Positions 7,760 through 12,874 of a stretch of 12,874 nt of DNA are shown here, piece after piece (positions within the stretch are counted from its first letter, which is position 1; each line of letters starts with the position of its first letter). Origin of the DNA: Christensenellaceae bacterium (GTDB taxonomy: Bacteria > Bacillota > Clostridia > Christensenellales > SZUA-584); assembly GCA_012719815.1 (NCBI GenBank), contig JAAXZP010000220.1:1-12874 (forward strand), given 5' to 3'. A model generated the notes under the pieces. It was not told where the DNA came from and did no database searches. It was given only the letters and a program-made list of their open reading frames with translations. A program made the position numbers and the translations under genes.

Positions 7760-9625
7760 TTATCCGGCCTGTCCTTTATAAGAGTTGAAAAACACCACCA
7801 GCACCGAGATGTCCGCGGGCGACACGCCAGAGATGCGCATCGCCTGCCCCAGCGTCTCGGGCTGCATGGCGGTCAGCTTGGCCGCCGCCTCCAGCCTGAG
7901 CCCCTTTATCTGGTGATAATCGAAACCCGCAGGGAGCTTCTTTTTCTCCATCCCCGCGAACCGCTCCACCTGCCGCTGCTGCTTCTCGATATAGCCGGCG
8001 TAGCGGATTTCCGTCTCCACACACAGCGCCACGTCGTCCGGAGCGTCCGCGCCGCAGATGTCCTTGAGGTCGTCATAGCTGATGCCCTGCCGCGTCAGCA
8101 GGGCCGCCGCCTTCACCGGCGCGGTCAGAGTCGGCTGCCCCTTGGCCGCCAGCACCTTGTTCGCCCTTTCTATATCCACGCTGCACGCATAAAGCCGCGC
8201 CTTTTCCTTCTCCACCGCTTCGCGCTTGCGCATATACGCGTCGTACCGCTCGTCCGTCACCAGCCCGACGCGCCGCCCCATCTCCGTCAGCCGCGCGTCG
8301 GCGTTGTCCTGCCTGAGCAGCAGCCGGTATTCCGCCCTTGCGGTCATCATGCGGTACGGCTCCGACGTGCCCTTGGTCACCAAATCGTCGATCAGCACGC
8401 CGATGTACGCGTCGCTGCGCTTTAATATAATCGGTTCCTCTCCGCGTACATACTGCACCGCGTTGATGCCCGCAACGATCCCCTGCGCCGCCGCCTCCTC
8501 ATACCCGGACGTACCGTTGATCTGTCCGGCGAAAAACAGCCCCGGCACATCTTTGGCCATCAGAGAAAGCCTTAACTGCGTGGGGTCGATGCAGTCATAC
8601 TCGATGGCGTAAGCCGTGCGCATGAACACCGCGTTCTCCAGCCCCGGCACGGTGCGGTAAAACTCCTTCTGCACTTCCTCGGGCAGCGAGCTGCTCATGC
8701 CCTGCACATACATCTCGTTGGTGTAATAGCCCTCCGGTTCGATGAACACCTGGTGCCTGTCCCGCTCGGGGAACTTGACCACCTTGTCCTCGATGGACGG
8801 GCAGTACCGCGCTCCCGTCCCCTGTATCATGCCGCTGTACAGCGGGCTTAAGTGCAGATTGCGCCGGATGATCTCGTGCGTCTTCTCGTTGGTATACGTC
8901 AGATAACAGGGCACCTGCTCTCTCGGCGCGCCTTTGGTCAGAAACGAATGGTACTGCGGCTTCTCGTCGCCGTACTGCGGCTCCATCTTGGAAAAATCGA
9001 TGCTGCGCGCGTCCACCCGCGCGGGCGTACCCGTCTTAAACCGCTGCAGCCGAAAGCCCAGCTCGGTTAAATCCAGCTTATCCGCAGGCGCCAGCCCCGA
9101 AGGCCCGGACGACACCGCGTGCTGCCCGATGATCACGCGCCCTTTCAGATACACGCCGGTGCACAGCACCACCGCGCGCGCCTGATACACCGCGCCCAGG
9201 TGCGTCTCCACGCCGCACACCCGGCCGCCCTGCGTGAGGATGCGGGAAACCTCCGCGCTCACCAAATGCAGGTTGTCGGTGTTCTCCAGCGTCCATTTCA
9301 TGACCTGCTGGTAACGCTTTTTGTCCTGCTGCGAGCGGATGGACTGCACCGCCGCCCCCTTGGACGTACCCAGCATCTTGATCTGCATGTACGCCGCGTC
9401 CGCGACCAGCGCCATCTGCCCGCCCAGCGCGTCGATCTCGCGCACCAGGTGCCCCTTGCTCGTGCCCCCGATGGACGGGTTGCACGCCATCAGCGCCACC
9501 CCGTCCAGATTGATGGTGAGCAGAAGCGTTTTCATGCCGCAGCGCGCCGCGGCCAGCGCCGCCTCGCAGCCCGCGTGGCCCGCGCCCACCACCACCACGT
9601 CATATGTGCCAGCGTTATATCCCAT
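7760..9625 (-). CDS. mnmG: tRNA uridine-5-carboxymethylaminomethyl modification enzyme MnmG (GidA)
   Basis: This FAD enzyme works in a complex with MnmE to add the (carboxymethyl)aminomethyl group to wobble U34 of several tRNAs, using glycine or ammonium and methylene-tetrahydrofolate. The protein has 621 residues, the usual length. The N-terminal FAD-binding motif VVVVGAGHAGCEAA has GxGxxG at 14-19. The conserved redox cysteines appear as Cys48 in MACNPSIGG and Cys275 in GARYCPSIEDK. The GidA C-terminal domain ends with ISGVSPADISVLVVFF. The ATG lies 3 bases after the mnmE stop, and its ribosome binding site (GGGGA) sits inside the last codons of mnmE, so the two are translationally linked. 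A terminator follows. Four consecutive GTG valine codons near the start give an unusual GGT-repeat stretch at 9586-9597. Confidence 0.98.
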   Translation of the reverse strand: MGYNAGTYDVVVVGAGHAGCEAALAAARCGMKTLLLTINLDGVALMACNPSIGGTSKGHLVREIDALGGQMALVADAAYMQIKMLGTSKGAAVQSIRSQQDKKRYQQVMKWTLENTDNLHLVSAEVSRILTQGGRVCGVETHLGAVYQARAVVLCTGVYLKGRVIIGQHAVSSGPSGLAPADKLDLTELGFRLQRFKTGTPARVDARSIDFSKMEPQYGDEKPQYHSFLTKGAPREQVPCYLTYTNEKTHEIIRRNLHLSPLYSGMIQGTGARYCPSIEDKVVKFPERDRHQVFIEPEGYYTNEMYVQGMSSSLPEEVQKEFYRTVPGLENAVFMRTAYAIEYDCIDPTQLRLSLMAKDVPGLFFAGQINGTSGYEEAAAQGIVAGINAVQYVRGEEPIILKRSDAYIGVLIDDLVTKGTSEPYRMMTARAEYRLLLRQDNADARLTEMGRRVGLVTDERYDAYMRKREAVEKEKARLYACSVDIERANKVLAAKGQPTLTAPVKAAALLTRQGISYDDLKDICGADAPDDVALCVETEIRYAGYIEKQQRQVERFAGMEKKKLPAGFDYHQIKGLRLEAAAKLTAMQPETLGQAMRISGVSPADISVLVVFFNSYKGQAG

Positions 9626-9628
9626 AAA

Positions 9629-10966
9629 CTATTTCCCCAGACAGAACGTATCAAAAATGCTGTTGATGATCTCCTCCGTAGCCGTCACGCCGGTGATCTC
9701 GCCCAGCCTGTCCCACGCTTCCTTGATGTCGATCGTTACGCAGTCGAGGTCCGCCGTGTCAAACGCGTCCATCGAGGATTTTAGGCTGTCCGTCGCCGCC
9801 TTCAGTATCGCGTGATGCCGCTCGCTGGTCACCACCACGTCGTCCGCGTCGCCCACTTCCGGCACATGGATGCGGGCGAGTATCTCCTCGCGGCCCTGTC
9901 CCGTTTTGGCGCTCGCTTCCACCACGTCGCAGCCGAACGCCTGCCGCGCTTCCTCCGCATTCGTTTTGGCCGGCAGGTCCGCCTTGTTGAGCACGACCAG
10001 CGCCTCGCGGCCCAGCGCTTCAAATATCCGCCTGTCTTCCTCGGTAATGCCGGCGGACCGGTCCACCACCATCAGCACCGCGTCCGCATCCTGCGCCGCT
10101 GACCGCGCGCGTTCGATGCCGATTTTCTCCACCTCGTCCGCTTCCGAGCGCATCCCCGCAGTGTCAATAAACCGCAGCAGCACGCCGTCCCGCACGATGC
10201 AGTCGTCCACGGTATCGCGCGTAGTGCCGGGTATCGCCGTCACGATGGCGCGCTCCCTGCCCACCAGCATGTTGAACAGCGACGACTTGCCCACATTGGG
10301 CCGGCCCACAATCGCCACACTCACGCCGTGCAACAGCAGACGGCCGGACGCGAACGTGCCCGCCATCTCCTCGATGCCGCGAATCGCCTCTTCCAGCAGC
10401 GGCAGCGCGTCCCGCCTGATGTCTGCCTCCAGGTCTTCTTCCGGGTATTCGATGCCCGCTTCGATGATGGCCAGCGCGCGCGTCAGCAATTGCTGCATGG
10501 CCTCTATCTTCTCGCGCAGCCCGCCCTTCAGTTGCCGCAGCGCCGCCCGCGCGCCCGCGGCCGACTGCGCGCCGATCAGCTCCATCACCGCGCCCGCGGC
10601 CGAAAGGTCCATCTTGCCGTTGAGAAATGCGCGCTTGGTGAACTCGCCCGGCTCCGCCAGCCGCGCGCCGCTTTCCGCTATCGCCGCCAGCACGCCGGAG
10701 AGGCTCACCGCGCCGCCGTGGCAGTATATTTCCGCCATGTTCTCGCCGGTGTACGAGCGCGGCTCGTCAAACACCACCGCCATCACGTCGTCCACCTGCA
10801 CGCCGCTGCGGTAAATCCCGCCGTGGCGCATCACCGCGTGCTTTAATTCCGCCGTACCGCGGAACACGCGCCGGAGCACCTCATGCGCGTCCGGCCCGGA
10901 TATCCGCACCACCGCTATGGCGCCGCCGCTGGGCGTGGCGGGCGCGTATATCGTATCGTTTACCAT
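9629..10966 (-). CDS. mnmE: tRNA modification GTPase MnmE (TrmE)
   Basis: This potassium-activated dimeric GTPase is the partner of MnmG in wobble U34 modification. From MVNDTIYAPATPSGGAIA the protein has 445 residues. The N-terminal folate-binding domain (1-118) carries the RISGPDA and EFTKRAFLNGK family motifs. The G domain is inserted in a helical domain and shows G1 GRPNVGKS (221-228), G2 IPGTTRD (245-251), G3 DTAG (268-271) and G4 NKAD (327-330). The chain ends in FCLGK, the catalytic C(I/L)GK tail with Cys442. The frame is open upstream to 11077, but family members begin a few residues before DTI. The exact ATG (10966 or 10969) is not settled, with only a weak GAGAG before it. It is the first gene of the mnmE-mnmG pair. 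The neighbours differ from the classic rpmH-rnpA-yidC-jag-mnmE-mnmG origin cluster. Confidence 0.97.
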   Translation of the reverse strand: MVNDTIYAPATPSGGAIAVVRISGPDAHEVLRRVFRGTAELKHAVMRHGGIYRSGVQVDDVMAVVFDEPRSYTGENMAEIYCHGGAVSLSGVLAAIAESGARLAEPGEFTKRAFLNGKMDLSAAGAVMELIGAQSAAGARAALRQLKGGLREKIEAMQQLLTRALAIIEAGIEYPEEDLEADIRRDALPLLEEAIRGIEEMAGTFASGRLLLHGVSVAIVGRPNVGKSSLFNMLVGRERAIVTAIPGTTRDTVDDCIVRDGVLLRFIDTAGMRSEADEVEKIGIERARSAAQDADAVLMVVDRSAGITEEDRRIFEALGREALVVLNKADLPAKTNAEEARQAFGCDVVEASAKTGQGREEILARIHVPEVGDADDVVVTSERHHAILKAATDSLKSSMDAFDTADLDCVTIDIKEAWDRLGEITGVTATEEIINSIFDTFCLGK

Positions 10967-10988
10967 CATATCTCTCATTTCGCGCTTT

Positions 10989-11018
10989 ATCATATCATAG
11001 TTTGTCCCTTTTCTCCAA
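10989..11018 (-). promoter_or_regulatory. Possible mnmE-mnmG promoter
   Basis: On the minus strand TTGGAG (11013-11018), an 18-base spacer and TATGAT (10989-10994) form a modest promoter between the ANTAR gene's terminator and the mnmE start. The -10 matches at 5 of 6 positions and the -35 at 3 of 6. Confidence 0.4.
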
Positions 11019-11061
11019 CCCATCCCCAGGCTTTCGCGCCGCCTGCGCATTCTTCCGGCAC

Positions 11062-11085
11062 AAAAACAAGCCGTCAAAACGGCTT
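11062..11085 (-). terminator. Rho-independent terminator of the ANTAR gene
   Basis: AAGCCG (11068-11073) pairs perfectly with CGGCTT (11080-11085) over a 6-base loop. On the minus strand GTTTTTG follows. It separates the ANTAR gene from mnmE. Confidence 0.82.
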
Positions 11086-11144
11086 ATCTCCAACCAATTT
11101 ATATTATCTTAGCCGGTGTGCCAACAGCTGCAGCCCCGCCGAAC

Positions 11145-11732
11145 CTATCCTTTGGTTTTTTTCTCCGCCAGCTCGATGATTTTCATCGCGATGTCGCGCA
11201 TCGCCACGCGGGAATCCATGCTCATCCTCTGGATGCGCCGATACGCCTCGTCCTCCGGGATGCCCTTGTGCTTCATCAGTATGCCCTTGGCCCTCTCGAT
11301 CAGCTTGCGGTCTTCCAGGCCGCGCTTCAGTTTGGAAAGCTCCTTCTCCAGCCTGAGGTAGCGGCGCCGGTTCTGCAGCACCACTTCCAGCGTGGAGAGC
11401 AGCGCCATGCGGCTTACGGGCTTGGTGCACAGCGTGACGTCGCAATCCTCCACCAGGTCCCAGCAAAGATCACGCTGCGTCGGCGCCACCAGCAGCACCA
11501 CGCTGCACAGGTCCTCTTCGCCGACGATGGTGGCGGCCTCCAGCCCGGTGATGTCCGGCATGTCAAAATCAATCAGCAGTATATCGGGCGCCTCCGCCCG
11601 CACGCGCCGGATCGCTTCGCTGGCCGAAGCGCACACCTCGCTCACCAGATAGCCGTCCTGCTGGAACGCCAGCCTTATTTTTTCCGCCGCCTGTTCATTT
11701 TTATGAGCGATGACAACACTCGCTTTTTCCAC
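11145..11732 (-). CDS. ANTAR-domain RNA-binding regulator with degenerate receiver domain
   Basis: ANTAR proteins bind paired hairpins in leader RNAs and prevent transcription termination (NasR, EutV, AmiR). The protein has 195 residues from a GTG at 11732, which has GGAG 6 bases upstream; the frame extends to 11819 only through a terminator. Residues 4-118 resemble a response-regulator receiver. Asp55 (LLIDFDMPD) and Lys104 (TKP) are kept, but the metal-binding acidic pair is replaced by His10-Lys11 (VIAHKNE), and Val82 stands where Thr/Ser is normal. A coiled coil (about 120-140) leads to the ANTAR domain at about 136-188, with the conserved ERAKGILMKHKG and the helical DEAYRRIQRMSMD. Such proteins in Clostridia often sit beside glutamine synthetase genes, but none is here. 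The gene stands alone between terminators, and no sensor kinase is visible. Its RNA targets are unknown. Confidence 0.9.
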   Translation of the reverse strand: MEKASVVIAHKNEQAAEKIRLAFQQDGYLVSEVCASASEAIRRVRAEAPDILLIDFDMPDITGLEAATIVGEEDLCSVVLLVAPTQRDLCWDLVEDCDVTLCTKPVSRMALLSTLEVVLQNRRRYLRLEKELSKLKRGLEDRKLIERAKGILMKHKGIPEDEAYRRIQRMSMDSRVAMRDIAMKIIELAEKKTKG

Positions 11733-11817
11733 GCTATACTCCGTTTTGCCGTCGCCCGGGCGGCCCCACCTATTTGCCTCAGGCTGTGGTAACGCCGGCA
11801 ATGTCTCCCTGAAATTC

Positions 11818-11868
11818 AAAAAATGGCGTTTTTGCCGCCGGGGCCGTTGCCCCGCAAGTCAAAACGCC
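11818..11868 (-). terminator. Rho-independent terminator of prs
   Basis: GGCGTTTT (11825-11832) pairs with AAAACGCC (11861-11868). An inner hairpin, GGGGC-cgtt-GCCCC (11840-11853), stacks within it. On the minus strand ATTTTTTG follows. It lies about 50 bases beyond the prs stop. Confidence 0.85.
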
Positions 11869-11916
11869 GTTGTTTCAAAAAATATTATACCAGCATCAGG
11901 CCCGTCCCTGCAATCG

Positions 11917-12874
11917 CTATATCTCGTCGACAACCTTCTTGGGCACTTTGGAGAACAGCGGGCTCACGGATTCCTTCTCATGGATGCGCAGCACCGCCTC
12001 CGCAAACAGCGGCGCCACCGACACCGTCACGAACTTGCTGCTCTTGGCCAGGTACGGGTTCTGCACGCTGTCCGTGCCGATCAGCATCTCAATGGGGCTT
12101 TCCTCAATGGCTTTCACGCCCTTCTCTCGCAGCACCACGTGAGACAGGCACGCGATGATGCGCTTTGCGCCGCGCTCTTTCAAAGCGTAGGCCATATCCA
12201 CCAGCGTTCCGCCCGACACCGTGAAGTCGTCCACGATCATGCAGTTCATGCCCTTCACGTCGCCGATGATGGACAGCACATGCGCGTTCTCGTCGTGACC
12301 GTAGCGCATCTTATCCCCGATCGCCACGCTGCAGTGCAGGTAATCGGCGTATCGGCGCGCCGTCTTGGCAAAGCCCGCGTCGGGCGACACCACGCAGATG
12401 TTGTCCATGATGTCGAGCCCTTTCACATACTCGCACATGATGGGCAGCGACAGCAGGTGGTCCACCGGTTTTTTGAAGAACCCCTGCACCTGAGCGGCAT
12501 GCAGGTCCATCACCACGGCGCGGTCGGCGCCGGCCAGCTCAATGCACTCGGCGCACACGCGCGCCCGGATGGACACGCGGGGCTCGTCCTTCTTGTCGCC
12601 TTTTGCATACGAAAAATACGGGATAACGGCGGTTACGGAATTGGCGCTCGCGCGCTTGAGCGCATCCATCCAGAACAATATTTCAACAAATTCGTTGTTG
12701 GGGTTCATGCCGATCGGCTGAACGACGTAAACGTCCTTGTTGCGTACTGTCTCTTTAATCCTGATAAATATGTTTCCGTCCGAAAAAGTGATAACTTCCG
12801 TGTCACCCAGCTCGCTTCCAAGATATTTACACATCTTCTTGGCGAACGGGATGCCCGAAGAACCTGCAAATATC
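11917..12874 (-). CDS. prs: Ribose-phosphate pyrophosphokinase (PRPP synthetase), 5' truncated by the window
   Basis: The enzyme makes PRPP from ribose 5-phosphate and ATP, feeding purine, pyrimidine, histidine, tryptophan and NAD synthesis and the Hpt reaction encoded nearby. The frame is open to the right edge, and the residues before the internal ATG at 12834 (IFAGSSGIPFAKK) match the normal Prs N-terminus. Only a few residues are missing from a chain of about 320-325. The PRPP/ribose-phosphate loop VDDFTVSGGTL and the metal-binding MDLHAAQVQGFF are clear. The flexible catalytic loop reads YFSYAKGDKKDEPRVS instead of the canonical YARQDRK, so it belongs to the divergent Prs group with a GDKKDEPR-type loop. 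A terminator follows at 11818-11868. The promoter lies outside the window. Confidence 0.93.
   Translation of the reverse strand, partial: IFAGSSGIPFAKKMCKYLGSELGDTEVITFSDGNIFIRIKETVRNKDVYVVQPIGMNPNNEFVEILFWMDALKRASANSVTAVIPYFSYAKGDKKDEPRVSIRARVCAECIELAGADRAVVMDLHAAQVQGFFKKPVDHLLSLPIMCEYVKGLDIMDNICVVSPDAGFAKTARRYADYLHCSVAIGDKMRYGHDENAHVLSIIGDVKGMNCMIVDDFTVSGGTLVDMAYALKERGAKRIIACLSHVVLREKGVKAIEESPIEMLIGTDSVQNPYLAKSSKFVTVSVAPLFAEAVLRIHEKESVSPLFSKVPKKVVDEI

Noticed and set aside
10967..11077. Longer N-terminus for MnmE
   Set aside because: The added residues are unlike any MnmE, and the segment holds the likely promoter.
11733..11819. Longer N-terminus for the ANTAR protein (TTG at 11819)
   Set aside because: It would start in the T-run of the prs terminator, while a GTG at 11732 has a well-spaced GGAG.

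Overview
This window looks like part of a bacterial chromosome of a moderately GC-rich member of the Bacillota, most likely class Clostridia. The clues are sigma-A-type promoters, Rho-independent terminators in almost every gap, a tilS-hpt-ftsH gene order, an ANTAR-domain regulator with a degenerate receiver, and a GTP-type PEP carboxykinase. I cannot name the genus. The genes are housekeeping genes, nearly all on the minus strand. No phage, insertion sequence or CRISPR array is visible.

Layout from right to left, in the direction of transcription of the minus-strand genes. First comes prs (PRPP synthetase, start lost at the right edge) with its own terminator. Next is a single-gene unit for an ANTAR protein, also with its own terminator. 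Then come mnmE-mnmG, separated by 3 bases and followed by a terminator. After that is one open frame that fuses TilS (tRNA-Ile2 lysidine synthetase) to hypoxanthine phosphoribosyltransferase, then ftsH with a good promoter and terminator. Last are ksgA/rsmA and pckG. At the left edge the tail of a small membrane protein (holin/YvlD-like) on the plus strand converges on pckG, with a shared hairpin between them.

The genes share themes rather than one pathway. MnmE, MnmG and TilS all modify the tRNA wobble position 34, and KsgA dimethylates 16S rRNA. Prs makes the PRPP used by Hpt for purine salvage. FtsH is the membrane quality-control protease. PckG links the TCA cycle and gluconeogenesis.

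The most unusual material lies in the two long gaps. At 3477-3610 the plus strand carries a perfect consensus promoter (TTGACA, 17 bases, TATAAT), about 100 nt of transcript, and a strong terminator. The only open frame inside is an 8-codon one, MFSHHHHQ, with four histidine codons in a row, and no histidine gene follows. At about 2186-2401 the minus strand has a dense chain of perfect helices ending in a terminator, which suggests an unidentified structured RNA between ksgA and pckG. The TilS-Hpt fusion with an internal ribosome binding site is the third point of interest.
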